Source of the DNA: Neurospora intermedia
Taxonomy: Eukaryota > Ascomycota > Sordariomycetes > Sordariales > Sordariaceae
DNA: 64,000 bases
NCBI GenBank assembly: GCA_037102815.1
Contig: BTPP01000006.1
Location: 1,798,001 to 1,862,000, forward strand
Direction: 5' to 3'
Position 1 is the stretch's first letter. Each line of letters opens with the position of its first letter. The notes beneath the pieces are model-generated. The model was not told where the DNA came from. It searched no databases and saw only the letters and a program-made list of their open reading frames with translations. The position numbers and the translations under genes are program-made. Positions 44,539 through 56,051 of the stretch are shown piece by piece.

Positions 44539-45551
44539 TGTCGTGTGAAGTTTCTGGGGCAGCAAGAGCGTCAAACAGGAATCTCATGAAGTCATCATGA
44601 CAGACATCCGAGTATAAAAGTGAAAGTGTTCGCCAGCTCGTCACCAACTCTTCGTGGAGTCAAGTCCGACGCAAGCCGCCCGCCCCGCCCAGCTCCTCCG
44701 CGTCTTTACCCCACATTGGCCGGCATAGCGGTTCCCCACCCCGCGGGCCGTAGAACCAAGTCCAATTCCGCTCTTGACGGGAAGGGCGCCATCACTTATC
44801 ACTTATCACCTGCATCCTGGAAACTTCCGAAACATGGACATTGATGGTTGGGAATACCTTGCCAAATCTTGCATCGTTCGAACGTCAGGTACACTGCAAC
44901 CATATCAATTCACTCAAGTCGTTGGACATCTGGTGTCTATACGCTATCGTCGTCCATCAAGTTCTACAATTTTTCCGACCTTGGCAATTCAAGAACTTGT
45001 AAACATCTTGTCCCAGATGCACTTCTTCACCCATGATCCACAACATGGAACGGTGCGAATCATCTGCGATTCATGCAGTGCCTTGCATGAACATGTGGAA
45101 GGGCTGATATTCATCTTGACGTTGTAACAGACAAGTGCGACACCCATTGATGATAGGAAAAAAAGAAGAAGAAAAAAACCACTGACATCGATTTAAGTTT
45201 TGGTTTCTCTTCAACTCACAGCGATGAGAGGGAAAAAGTGGGAATCCAGGTCCAGGATTCATCATTTACACCAAATACCTCTAACCACATGCAGTGAGAA
45301 GATGAGTTGCGCACTTCCTTAGGTCTGTTCCCACTTTCCACCGCGCTACGGACGATGTCATCAAAGACCCGACAGTTTGGTAAGAACATGGTACTGCAAA
45401 ACTAAGTATGGATACGCAATGCGGTTTCACCTAGATGTGGTTAGGCCCATTACCCATCCTTGAGCACATCAGGTCTAGTATCAAATCCCAGATGAACGTC
45501 TCCTTAATGAGAGCCTTTAAAGTTCTCTCCACAGGATCGAAAATGACGCCT

Positions 45552-45716
45552 AAAAAAAAGAAAGAAGGGAAAAAAAGAGGAGAAGAAAAAAAGAAGAAAA
45601 AAAATAGTAGAGGACAAAAATATGGGAAAGAATAAGGGGTTAAACTGAATAAAGAGAAAGAAGAAGGAAAAAAGAAAAGAAGAAGAAAAGAAGAAGAAGA
45701 AGAAGAAGAAGAAAAC
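45552..45716 (+). repeat. Polypurine (GA-rich) tract
   Basis: About 165 nt are almost entirely A and G on plus, including seven or more GAA triplets in a row near 45690-45712. Only a few pyrimidines break it near 45607-45650. Confidence 0.85.
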
Positions 45717-47295
45717 GAACTGAAGCGGGAAAAAACAGGACCGGGAAGAAGTACACTTTGAAAAGGGGGGTCAGATTTCCTGTCTGTTGCCCCAACTCTG
45801 TCCCCTTCCCCAACCGTAACCTCATGGAAACAATACCGTAGAAGCTCGAGAAATTGGCAAAAAGCTTTCCCTCTTTGAGCACCCGACAGTAAGTACGAGG
45901 AGCAGTATACTCCTGTACATATGTCCGCTCAGTTAGTGAAGGCTCTACAAAACTGCCCAACACTATCTTGCCTGCGTTCCAAAGCATAGACTCAGACTCG
46001 AGCGTTACAGATTTGCCAGCACCCTGCCTGATATCCAGGTTTTTTAGGCATTAGCTTTTTGCCAATTTCTTGAGTTTCTACGGTTTTCACATTAACAATC
46101 GAAGGCTGCAAAGTGACGTGTGCCTGTCCAATATGAATGAAGAGGTACCTCTATGATAAGTCGCAGAGGTACGATAAGGTCTCGGATGAATGTGTAGTGT
46201 ACCTCTACTGTGTGCAATGTGACGGAGTCAGAACTTCTGCAGGCTGTAACTTCCATTCCAGAGTGTTCTTATCAGCAGCAGGAATTCAGTGCTGACTTTA
46301 GGATATAACTTGGAAGGTACGGCTTGTGCGGCTACTTGCTATTTTCGTCCGTCTGAAAATTTTCTACGCATATTGTGCGCAGGGCGAAAAAAAATTCAAA
46401 ACCCGGGAAACCAAATACATATATGCAGCGCCGCATGCATCGGCACTTACTTCGGAGAGAGGGAACGTCGATGCCGGCAGTTGCAAACCAAGGTTTTGAA
46501 ATACCGGTATACAGACGACACACATTAAATTAAATCCAAAGTTACCGACTTTATTACCGACGTTGCTACGTCTTCTTATACCGAGCAAGTGGAATAAGGC
46601 ACTCGGTTTTACTTGGATACGAGCTGTGATGCCGAGCAGTGCGCCGACCGGACGAACACCTTGCAGAGGTTTCCCAGCAACCTTCCCATATATTCTCAAC
46701 ACAAGATGAGGAGGCTACCATACTTCAAACGAGTCTTTTTTCCGAGATAAACTTGGCGGCAGTCACATGTGCAGCTGCCTTGAAACCAAATTGAAGGCTG
46801 GGTATACCGTATAATTCCGCGGCGTTCGTTATCAGTAGCTAACAGCATCTGTGTGCAAGCTTGCGAGATTCACATGGAACAATTCCATAACTGCAACTTG
46901 GGTGCCCCCAGTTTTGGGTGATTGAAAAGACTCGAGCAGTCTGCAATGCTAGCAGTGCCTCAAGTGTGCTTAGGTAGGCTACGAGTTGGCAAAAACGAGC
47001 CCTCCAAGATTTAGCAGGCATGCCGACGACCTCCGGCCGGCCCACATCAGACATATCATTATTATTATTATTTTTCTCTTCTTCACTGCATTGCCTCGCA
47101 TTGCATCTTGATTTCACTTTCTACTCACCTCCGACAAGGCAACCGTGGTCTTATTTTCGATTGGTCAAGTAAACTATATCTTCTCGCCCATGTCCACTCC
47201 CATCTCTCTTTTCCTTCCTTGCAAGTTAATCGAGTCAGTAGGTACTTCAAGTCGAAAGAACATATCCACTCGCCTATTTTCCTCTACTTACACTA

Positions 47296-47377
47296 ATTAC
47301 ACCTACTTACACCTACTTACACCTACTTTACACCTACTTTACACCTACTTTACACCTACTTTACACCTACTTTACAC
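47296..47377 (+). repeat. Minisatellite, 10-11 bp unit TTACACCTACT
   Basis: The word ACACCTAC occurs seven times in a row. Spacing is 10 bp in the first copies and 11 bp in the later ones (an extra T). The array ends 17 bp before the ATG at 47395, so it probably lies in the 5' leader of that gene. Confidence 0.9.
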
Positions 47378-47394
47378 ACCCGACTCCTTTTACA

Positions 47395-48424
47395 ATGGCT
47401 TCTTTTGAAATTCCTCGCTTGAGCTGTATGACAGGTTGCGGCAATCTCCCAAAAGAAACAGTCACCATGTTTGACACTCACCCCAAACAGCGCTCATGGA
47501 TGAAGCGCCAAAAGGTTCGGTTGACGCGTAAGTTGCACAAGTTTACCAACGGCCTTTTTTCGTCCCCATCAGGAAGCAGGCCCTCAAGCCAAATTCGTGG
47601 CTCGTCTCGATATCGAAGCCCTTCTCCTTTTCCCTTGCAGAGACTCACCGCCAATGAAGTGGATGAGATTGAGGGGCAACCTGAAGAGCTAGAGAGTGCT
47701 ACTGGGTGCGATGACCCCGACGAACTGGCACCTTCCGCATCACACGCAAGTAACGGTTCGGGCATGTGGAGACCTCCCATTCTTCACCTCGACCAGACTC
47801 GCCAGAGCCTCTCTCCATCCCTCTCGACCAGTCAGGCTGTCCAAGCCAGACGTGAGGTGAAGTTGATAACCCCACCTCCTACAGGGGCACAACCACAATC
47901 GGCAATCATCGAGCAAGTGCGTACGTTTTACCCTTTTCTGGCCATTACTGGTAAAATCGACGTTTGAAAGGCGTACATTGGACACTAACACATTTCTCCT
48001 TCCTCTAGCATCTGCTGTGATAAACGACAAGACATCACTCCTCGCCGACACCATACCTTTCGAGGTAGACAACAGCAGCGAGCGGGAAAACGTTACGGCT
48101 CATGACACTACCATGATCCAGGATCTGGATCTCACATTCTGCTCACTAGACGAGACGCCTGTCTTGAACCCCACGAGGCCCTTGCGATACCTGGGAGTAA
48201 GCCGAGACGATATTGAGTTCTACAGCATCACTTCGCATGACTCCAACACGAGATTATTGGCGGCATGCGGCTGGATCCAAAGCAGCGATCACCTCATCTC
48301 ACCCCTTGGAACGAGTGCAGCCCCAACGAAGGGTTGGCTACCAGGACCCCGCCACAGATACACCAAAGTCCCAGCGGTTATATCCTCCCCTGGCTCCTCA
48401 TCCTGTGGCTCCTTTGAGCGTTAG
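47395..48424 (+). CDS. Hypothetical fungal protein, 313 aa
   Basis: The exons are 47395-47920 and 48009-48424. The intron (donor GTACGT, branch GACACTAACAC, acceptor CTCTAG) joins the frames as EQV-PSAVINDK; a donor six bases upstream (GTGCGT) would also keep frame. The protein is mostly polar and disordered: a basic patch (KRQKVRLTRKLHKF), Ser/Arg/Pro runs (RSPSPFPL), an acidic stretch (NEVDEIEGQPEEL) and a Thr/Pro-rich end. I recognise no domain. The repeat array directly before the start codon may affect its leader length. It is probably a lineage-restricted gene. Confidence 0.65.
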
Positions 48425-48541
48425 CTAGACCTGCTTCCTCTCGTCGTTATCGTGTGTCTCCCTCCTGGCATCCGGCTCTGACCAAAAGAAGGCGTTTATT
48501 TGGTACTAGCTTCCAAGTTTCCTTTGCTGGAGCATGACGAC

Positions 48542-48760
48542 TTAGCTTGCTGGCAGCACGGCTGAAAACATCACGACAGGCCCTGCCGATTGAGGAGAAG
48601 GATAAGGGGTCCCAGCAGGGGCGACATTTTGAATGGTGCGGTCGGGGAGAATGCCTTCTTCCACCCCAGAAGAAGGCTGCCCTGGTGACTGCCCCTGGAC
48701 ACCAAGGACACTACGAGAAAAAAAGGAGGCCGTCAACACCATCGCCAACATCACCACCAT
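48542..48760 (-). CDS. Candidate small secreted peptide, 72 aa
   Basis: ATG at 48760 (MVVMLAMVLTASFFSRSVLG) gives a hydrophobic N-terminus like a signal peptide. A Gln/Pro/Ser-rich chain (VQGQSPGQPSSG) and a hydrophobic end (VVMFSAVLPAS) follow, with TAA at 48542. It lies tail-to-tail with the gene ending at 48424. It has no cysteines and no family. It may be real or a chance frame, since codon signs are weak over such a length. Confidence 0.35.
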   Translation of the reverse strand: MVVMLAMVLTASFFSRSVLGVQGQSPGQPSSGVEEGILPDRTIQNVAPAGTPYPSPQSAGPVVMFSAVLPAS

Positions 48761-49530
48761 CGTCACCGCAGATCAACGATTGAACGCTTATACGGGCCGG
48801 ACAAAGACGTTTCGGTTACAGTGGACGAGCCCGTGGTGGGGAGGAGTCAAGGCTGTATATTGACCTCTGAGGGCATGTACGACACGACACGTACCAGCGC
48901 TCCAAACACGCATATAGCGACTCGGTCAAGCGTGACTTTGGTTTTGATGTAATGGGATTCCTGGACGGACTATTGCCACGTCTGGCACACACTTTCATTT
49001 GTCTTTCATTTTTTTTTTTTTTTCCCTGGCTTTTGGTTCATCACAGACGGCATTGGTCGCAAGACTTGGATTGGGATAACGGGTTGGCGTTGACAAGATG
49101 GTTCTTACGTAGGCAACTACATGGATTCAAGGGATGGGAATGGATTTGGCTGTTGGACTAGGTAGTCTCGGACAAAGTTGGAATGGATCGCATGGTATGG
49201 AGTTGGGTTACGGTTACCAGAGCTGGAGTTTATACTTGCTTGATTCAATCAATCGCTTTCTATCATGCTTCTATTTCTCTAACTCGTTGATGAATTTGAG
49301 TGTGACGAGGTTGAGCCATTGCTGTTCGTCGTAGACGTGTAATGATACAGTTGGCTCCGCCTTCCTACCTCTAGCCTACCGCCGCAGTAGGTTGCCTCGG
49401 TCTTGTCTGGCCTGTGTTTGGTTCCCAGAGCAAGTACCAGAAGCGTCCCAACGGGACTCATCCCTTCTCTTCATCCACAATCTTCATCTTCTCCCGTCAG
49501 TATGTCTCAACCCACCCCCGGGCCTTCCCT
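48761..49530. other. Spacer
   Basis: No gene is recognised. A poly-T run of about 15 lies near 49009-49023, and a TACCTCTA at 49366-49373 sits in the 3' flank of the minus-strand gene that ends at 49531. Confidence 0.45.
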
Positions 49531-50463
49531 TCAATCAAGCTCTACCATCCCCGCTAACCTCTCTAACTTCTTCTCCGCCCTCGTGATTTCTCCTATAAAC
49601 TCCGCCATCAGACACCTACCTCTCCCCTCCGCCCAGTCCTCTCTGTAGTAAGGAACCAGATCAACCATGAAGAACTCGTAGTTGCGTAATAGTGCACAGA
49701 AGAGAACGGTGAGGTGAAACATGGGTATTGCTTCTGGATCCTCATCCTTGGCCGGTTCGGCGATTAGGGAGTTTACTCGTTGAATCCTGGTGCGGGTGCG
49801 GTTGAGGAGGGTGTGGAGAGATTGTAGCACGAGTGTTGGGATATGAGAGGAGGTAAAAGTACCTCTATCTTCTGTTGATGGTCTTCCACTTAAATATGAA
49901 CCGAGACGGGAAAGGTGACCAGCATCTCGGTCTAGGGTGGTGGAGGTGGATGTAGAAGAGATAAAGGACTGGAAGAGGGAGTGTAGATGATCGAAAGTTG
50001 TGCGGATGTGCTGTTTGAGAAGGAGGCGGGAGCTCTGGGTGGAAGAATGCGAAGTGGAATCAGGACGCGGAATGCGGGGAAGATAGGCGTAGCAGCGGCG
50101 GGAACAGTCGGAGGCGCGAGGGCAGGTGCAGGGAATTCTAGGAAGTACTGTCTCTGGTAAAGATTCTGACATTTCTCGGGCTAAAATTGTTGGACTTGGT
50201 GCGGGGGAACAGGTAGCTAGAAGTGTGCTGCTGTAAGTAGACCTGGGATTTGATGTTGAAGCAGATACAAGGAGTAAGCGTTTGGTTCGGAATACGACTC
50301 TTGGGAGATGAGCGTAAGTTTTTCTATGCCCCATCTGGGGTCCATGTCGGGCGGAGGTTATTTTCATATGCAACTTGTTCAATACCTTGTGCGAGATCTC
50401 TGATGAATCAGCCCAAGAGGGGTGATCCGATGATTCATCTACAGACCAAATCAGGTCCAACAT
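49531..50463 (-). CDS. Hypothetical protein, 310 aa
   Basis: This frame has ATG at 50463 and stop at 49531. The first ~100 residues are poorly protein-like, and the true start may be an internal Met (MSESLPETVLPR, about residue 98) or follow an unrecognised intron. A Cys cluster (CTCPRASDCSRRC) comes next, and then helical segments (LLLKQHIRTTFDHLHSLFQSF and TLVLQSLHTLLNRTRTRIQRV). The last 60 residues (HLTVLFCALLRNYEFFMVDLVPYYR...AEFIGEITRAEKKLERL) look like a folded domain. I do not recognise the family. The middle segment near 49860 contains GTACTTTTACC and could be an intron. Confidence 0.55.
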   Translation of the reverse strand: MLDLIWSVDESSDHPSWADSSEISHKVLNKLHMKITSARHGPQMGHRKTYAHLPRVVFRTKRLLLVSASTSNPRSTYSSTLLATCSPAPSPTILAREMSESLPETVLPRIPCTCPRASDCSRRCYAYLPRIPRPDSTSHSSTQSSRLLLKQHIRTTFDHLHSLFQSFISSTSTSTTLDRDAGHLSRLGSYLSGRPSTEDRGTFTSSHIPTLVLQSLHTLLNRTRTRIQRVNSLIAEPAKDEDPEAIPMFHLTVLFCALLRNYEFFMVDLVPYYREDWAEGRGRCLMAEFIGEITRAEKKLERLAGMVELD

Positions 50464-51229
50464 GTTATCCGTTACTGATGACTGCGTTGGTGAAAGTCTG
50501 CACGGATCAAACTCACGCAGCGAATACTGGGGGGGGATACAGCCACCGGTATATGAGTAAGTGCCAATGCTTGTAGAAAGTCATTGCCACACCTAGCCGA
50601 CTGGACAGTAGGGCTGTTAACACATGGCTACTCTCTTCACAGAAATGGAGTAGAATGTGGGTTTGTCAACGCTTCTTTGTGTCCGATAGTTTCTGGAAGC
50701 CTGCCATAAAAGACCATGTTAGCTACAATTTCTTTGACGGGCGGGGTTTAGTACTTGTGTCGTAGACTCGAGGGAAATCCTCATTGTCCACGTCAGCCTC
50801 GGGCCAAGATCAAAGAATGACGGAGGTTCAAAGGATAGATCAATGTTTCCTCGATGAACCTTGATGACTCTGCCACACCCTACCTTGTTTCCACGTGTGT
50901 CTGGAGCGATGACCCGTGTTTGCGAAGGGGTTGTCAGGGGTAACATCGCAAACGTAAACAAATCATCCTCACGAATTCATGGGTTAGGGTTTGCTCTGGC
51001 TCCACGACCAGGGTTTTCCACTTTCGCCAAGATCAGTGGGAGTCCAAGCGTCGTCGTCACGTTCCGAACAGCGTGTTTCCTCCTTCTCCAGAGTATCCTT
51101 ATCCAAATCATCACTACCCATCTACACAATCTGAACGCAAGCTACTGAGGGTTCACATTCATTGCCGAAACACTCAACAACAGCGGAAACCAACGACCCA
51201 TTGCAATACTCTCGTAGTCCTCTCCCAAA
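50464..51229. other. Divergent promoter region
   Basis: This region lies between the divergent hypothetical and CPDase genes. It holds an exact telobox-like GGGTTAGGGTTT at 50981-50992, 238 bp upstream of the CPDase ATG. No RNA gene is seen. Confidence 0.5.
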
Positions 51230-51947
51230 ATGCCCGGCTCCTCCCTCTGGCTAATCCCTCCTCCCTCCCACCCTCTCTACCCGATCCTTTCATTCCTCAT
51301 CTCCCAACGCCTCCCCTTCGATTTTCCCTCCGAGGCTGGCGCTGCCGACGCACGTTTGATTCCTGAATTCTTTGCTCCTCACATGACCCTTAGCTCCGGC
51401 ATCTCACCGGATCTCTACGGCGACGATCCCCAGCGTTGGCTCGACTCAATCCCCTGGCCGTCCGCTGAGGAGGTACAGGTGAGGTTCGAGGGAATCAGCT
51501 CTCAGGACACGTACTATCGGAGGTGCTATGCAAGGGTCAAGCTGGATGAGGGGATCAAGAAAATCGCCGGGCTGGCGAGGGCAAGAGGAGTGAATGGGGA
51601 GGATGATGCGAAAGGTGCCAAGACGCAAGAGTGGTTGGAGTGGTGGAGAAAGGAATTCGGGCCGCATGTTAGTTTGATGTAGTAAGTTGCTATCCCTTGT
51701 GTTTTTGTCTCCTTCCTGCTCTATGGTGGCTGTGATGGGCTAAACGCAGGGCTACAGTGGCGATGTGCCTATTAGCGATGACAGGTTAAAAGAGATCGCC
51801 AAGGTCGTGGAGGAGGCTGGTGTCAAGCTGACTAGGCCAGAAGGCGATGTCGAAGGAAATGGCTGGAATGGCGGCGTTGTCTGGTTGGTCCCGACTGACA
51901 GGGAAATCAAGGACTGGAAGCCGATCGCGAAACGAGTGTTGTGGTGA
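51230..51947 (+). CDS. CPD1: 2',3'-cyclic-nucleotide 3'-phosphodiesterase (2H family)
   Basis: Exons 51230-51681 and 51758-51947 encode 213 residues. The splice (donor GTAAGT, acceptor CTACAG at 51757) restores SLMYGDVPI; use of the nearer AG at 51750 would create a stop. Both catalytic HxT/S motifs of the 2H phosphoesterase fold are present: His51-Met-Thr53-Leu and His146-Val-Ser148-Leu-Met-Tyr. The yeast homologue opens ADP-ribose 1'',2''-cyclic phosphate produced from tRNA splicing. That role is likely but inferred here. The start SSLWLIPPPSHPLY is typical of the fungal family. Confidence 0.93.
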
Positions 51948-52171
51948 CCACGGGGGACAGTGCCTGGTGGTGAAGCATATCTAAGATGTGTGGATATTAA
52001 TATGCTGATATTATTTCTTTTTGCTCTTCTAAACGCCGAGATTCTGCACGGGCGGAAATTGCAAGCGCATGCTTGAAGGCCTGGCAGGAAATGAATGAAC
52101 GGATGACAGTCATCCCCCATTCTCTGGCTTCGGTCTGACCCTTGTGGACACCGCCGAAGATGCGCATCGGG

Positions 52172-53323
52172 CTAGGAGTTGTATGAATTGAGTCGCATAT
52201 ACTGCATTCTTTGCACAAGCTCGCCATCCGTCCCCCGCCACGTTCTCCCCTTAAGGTGTCGCACACAAAGCTTTGTCCCCTCGTCAGGGTAGTACAGCCA
52301 GCAAGCCCACTTCCTCCACATCCCGTCCTTCATCTCCGTCCTCGCTCTTTGGCCAGCCGTGTCCTCAATGAAGGCGCCCCTCAACATGGCAGCGCGGCTG
52401 GGAAAGATTTGGGAGAGGTAATGTGCCGTCGAGGCAAGGTGTGGCTTGTCGTGCCAGAAGAAAAGCGGCGTAAGAGGGATCTTGACACTCGTACTCCCGC
52501 TTCCAACCGAAAAGTTCTGCTTGTACAGGTTTGTCAAGGCTCGGAGCGCTGGGTAGAGCATGACGTGGTCTGACTTGGCGTAGGACACCATGCGGGTCGA
52601 TGGGAAGCAGACATATTTGACGGGAACGTCAGAAGTCCTTCGAGGCTCTTGCCCATCTGTCGTTTCTGAATCAGAGGAATCGGGAGACTCCGGTGCAGAC
52701 TCGGACTGTTGCATGATCTCAAGAAGAGGCGCCAAGGGGATGTCGGCAACCAACGCCCAATCGTGTTGCTGGATCCAAACGTAGGGCGTCTCGGTCAGCC
52801 GTAGGGCGGAGCGCACGCCTAGACCAAACCCAACCCGCGCATGAGGCTCGATGAAGGTGATGCGCCCATCTTTGGTTCTGGTGATGGTGAGAGTCACAGC
52901 ATTGTGCTGTTGCGCATAGGCCACTGAACCGAACTCGGCCTCTCCCTCGGTGATGATGAGCTCATCGTCATAGCAGCCATTTTCAACCCCGCCATAACTC
53001 CGCGAATACTCGTCGAGGATGAGTTGCTTGGCGTTCTTCTTGTACTCGGCGAACTTTTTAGCCCCCTCGGCAGTGACAGTCCCTTTCTTGAGTCGCGAGT
53101 CGGAAGCAATGCGGTCGTAGGTGTCAAGGACCAAGATAATTCTGCATCTGGTCAGGGGAGCGCAATGCTTCTGGAAAGAGGCGATGATGGATGACAACAG
53201 TTCAGTAGACGGTGCCGAGGGTGTTGGTGAGGTGGTAAGGACTACGGTGACGAGGTCATGGCTGGCCCGGGATGAGTGAATGCGAGCGGCCGCCGATGGG
53301 GGCGGGACCTGCTCAGAGGTCAT
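52172..53323 (-). CDS. Conserved nucleotide-diphospho-sugar-transferase-like protein
   Basis: A single exon of 383 residues has ATG at 53323. It has a Rossmann-like start (VTVVLTTSPTP, then RCRIILVLDTYDRI), a middle WIQQHDWALVADIPLAPLLEIM, and later VKYVCFPSTRMVSY and FFWHDKPHLASTAHY. The order is like GT-A glycosyltransferases, where an acidic/His motif such as QHDW holds the sugar nucleotide. I remember similar proteins in fungi and algae, but no activity is established. A Ser/Glu/Thr-rich insert (SESAPESPDSSDSETTDG) is a probable loop. No signal peptide or membrane segment is seen. The function is inferred only. Confidence 0.75.
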   Translation of the reverse strand: MTSEQVPPPSAAARIHSSRASHDLVTVVLTTSPTPSAPSTELLSSIIASFQKHCAPLTRCRIILVLDTYDRIASDSRLKKGTVTAEGAKKFAEYKKNAKQLILDEYSRSYGGVENGCYDDELIITEGEAEFGSVAYAQQHNAVTLTITRTKDGRITFIEPHARVGFGLGVRSALRLTETPYVWIQQHDWALVADIPLAPLLEIMQQSESAPESPDSSDSETTDGQEPRRTSDVPVKYVCFPSTRMVSYAKSDHVMLYPALRALTNLYKQNFSVGSGSTSVKIPLTPLFFWHDKPHLASTAHYLSQIFPSRAAMLRGAFIEDTAGQRARTEMKDGMWRKWACWLYYPDEGTKLCVRHLKGRTWRGTDGELVQRMQYMRLNSYNS

Positions 53324-55514
53324 TTCATCGGCAAGTCCATTCAGATCCTGCAGGATTCAGGGTTGGGGTTGCTGATGTCGACCTTCTGCTTTTGAGTGAT
53401 CCAAAAAGTCGGCCTCGGAATGACGTTGCGGACGCGAGGTTGTCGAGTGGACAACTCACCGTGACTTTGTTGGCTAAAATGCTGAATGCAGGGAGGGAGT
53501 CACCGGCCGCGAGTCGGGCTCGGCGAAATCTTGGAATTTTTCCGTTTGTTTCATCGTCGTATCCGTCGCTAGCGGGCCGGATGAAAGATTGAGTTGTGGG
53601 TCCCATTGTGAAGGTCTTTCCCTGCCGTACACGCCGTGGCATTCACCAGAGACCGTTCCAGAATTTCAAAGGCATAGTGTTGGACTCCTTTGATCTGGCA
53701 GACACAGCATGGATGGATAACAAATTGTTGGCCGCAAATAGACGTTTTGGAGACGGGTTGACTCAAGTGATGCAAAGAACATGAATTCTGCACTAACAAT
53801 TTCTCCGAGGATAAATTACACAGAAGTGTTTTATGTGTTACAATACACCGTGCACCAAACATCGATCTCGAGGCAAGCAAACACCGAGTGCTTGCCCAAA
53901 AACCGACCTCGCGACCCGGAATTTATCGCACCACGCCTACCAACAGAGAGTTGTGCGTCTTGTCCATCGTACATGTCTCAGTTTGGCTGGCACCTCGACA
54001 ATGTGCAGTTGACTCGAGGAAAGTGTGCGCCTGGCCCTTCCGTCTTTCTGAGCTATCTTTCGAACTGAACCGAACTTCCAGGCCATCATGATTCACTCCA
54101 GAAAGCTGAGTACACCAGAACCTCCGTTTTCCTTCACCCACAACTCTTTTTTTGTTCTACCTACTGTCCCGTTCCTTGACCCTTGAGTGAAAGACCACGG
54201 ATCAGCGCTATATATCCTTCAGTGTATTGTGAGAGCGAAGTCCTATACATCACGGGCCTCATGTCGGATTATATCGATCCATCGATACGAATGGAGTCAA
54301 GCTCTGCCTCCTGTCCTCTATGAAGCGCAGTGAGTGCCTTACTAACGTGGCTCTTAATCATGTGACAGACTTTGGCATGCTTTGGGACAGGTTGATGCAT
54401 AGGCTGCCCTGTCGTCCATGTCGACATGTGAATTACAGATTTCACTGCCCATAGCCCTGTCCACCCCAGGCGAGACATTTCATTCTCCAGTGTTTCGAGT
54501 CATGCTCAGCTTCGAGTCCTGGACCAGTCGCCGCGATGGCCTTGGCTTTCCTTCCACCCCTTCCAGCCTAGCTCGGTGTATGTCCATGTAGATGTTCGAA
54601 TGGATGTGCGTAGGGATGTCGCGCTCCAACTGCAGCGCGAGTCGCAACTTTTTTTGATTTAGTCAATACAAGAACCTTCGCAAACGGCTCTACAGTTCGC
54701 AAGAAAGTTGACCTCCCTATGACAAAGAGTAATTGTTGAAGTAGAGTCATGTTCATGTCTAGATGGTGGTCAGCCAGTGGGTTGAACAAAGGAACTGGAA
54801 AGACTGTCGCCAGGCGGTGAATACCAGCGTGTCGGTGGTTGACAGAGCAAAACTCTCGAGATGAAGAATTCCCATGTTGCTCGTTCTTCTGAAACCTTCT
54901 ATTCAAGACTCCAATCTCTCGAGTCCCTTGGGCTCGTATCAGATGTTCAACACCTGACAGCGCTTCTAGTTGCAGTGTCGAAGGTTTTCAACCACAACGT
55001 ACATGCCTTTGGGGGTTACAGAGTGCAATCGACAGACCTTCAACTCTAGGATACTGCACAACTGAATTCTGGAAACTGGATAACACCGCGAAGACCGCTC
55101 TCGTGAGAAGAGACAGGCTTCAAAATTGGAGTTGCTTGAAACTGGCAGACCTGCCAACTCCCGAAGCCGGATGGCTCAAGTCAAGTCACCCTCGTTGATC
55201 AAGGAAATCTGAGAGAGAGAGAAAAATAAAAAATAAAAAAATAAGAGAGACTTTTTGCGATTGGAACTTCTTACCAGCTCAGCATCGGGACATGCACAAG
55301 TGCATGTAAGCACGAGAAAGAACAGACTACCCCTGACTACCGGTCCCGCTTGAGATGAATACTTGCTTGTATGTCACGATTGCAAGCTGAAAATGGAGAT
55401 GGATGTGGTTGGAAAGCAGGGGTAAGAGAAAAAGGATAAAGAATTAAAGAATATAGAGGTGATACGATATGGACCGTTGGAGAAGAAAAGGGCGACAAAA
55501 AGGGAAAAAATTCG
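53324..55514. other. 2.2-kb spacer
   Basis: No protein gene is supported. Short frames such as 53569-53880 lack features. An AG/GA-repeat and AAATAAAAAATAAAAAAATA tract lies at about 55210-55246. Confidence 0.45.
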
Positions 55515-55586
55515 AGGACCGAACGCGAATTGAACGCGTGACCGTTCGGACTGCAGCCGAACGCTCTACCTCTGAGCTACCGGTCC
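55515..55586 (-). tRNA. tRNA-Cys (GCA)
   Basis: The minus strand from 55586 folds as a 72-nt class I tRNA: acceptor GGACCGG/TCGGTCC, D arm GCTC-AGAGGTA-GAGC, anticodon stem TTCGG/CCGAA with loop CTGCAGT (GCA), T arm ACGCG-TTCAATT-CGCGT, and discriminator U, an identity element of tRNA-Cys. A T6 pol III terminator follows (plus 55505-55510). It has no intron. The sequence is identical to the plus-strand copy at 60678. Confidence 0.97.
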
Positions 55587-56051
55587 GTTGGAGTTAGGGA
55601 AGTAATGTCAAGCACAAACCTATATAGTGAAGCTAGTCTAGTCACCCTGCCCCTTGCCATCCGTCCTGCCCGATGACGTTGGTTCCCGACTTCCCGGTCC
55701 TGACTCGGTAGCGCAAACCCACCCGCCCGTTGACCCTGGACTTTGTCGCGGACCCTGAAATTCCATCAACTCGGATTTCCAGTTGTCCGATCTCAGGATT
55801 CCGTGACTTATTCCTTTTACCGAAACATTTTTTTTAGCAACTTTCAATTAGCTCCAAACCAAAACAACGTTTGGCGTCCACCTAAGTGCTTCTAGAAGGA
55901 CAACGTAAAAGGGTCCAACGGTGCACACTACATACTGCATCCTCCACGCTTAATATCCACCTACACTTTGTATACCTACTGTCGCATTCAGCTTTCCGAT
56001 TGCCTGCGTATTGTCCTCACACTGAGTGTCTTCCCCCATCTCGACGTAACG
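55587..56051. other. Spacer between tRNA-Cys and the OXLD1-like gene
   Basis: This is the probable promoter of the gene at 56052. No coding sequence or RNA gene is recognised. Confidence 0.5.

Larger units (their letters stand above)
44539..47394. other. 2.9-kb spacer with simple repeats
   Basis: No gene is supported. It holds a long GA-rich tract (45552-45716), TACCTCTA copies at 45276, 46146 and 46200, and an 11-bp minisatellite just before the next start codon (47296-47377). Confidence 0.45.
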
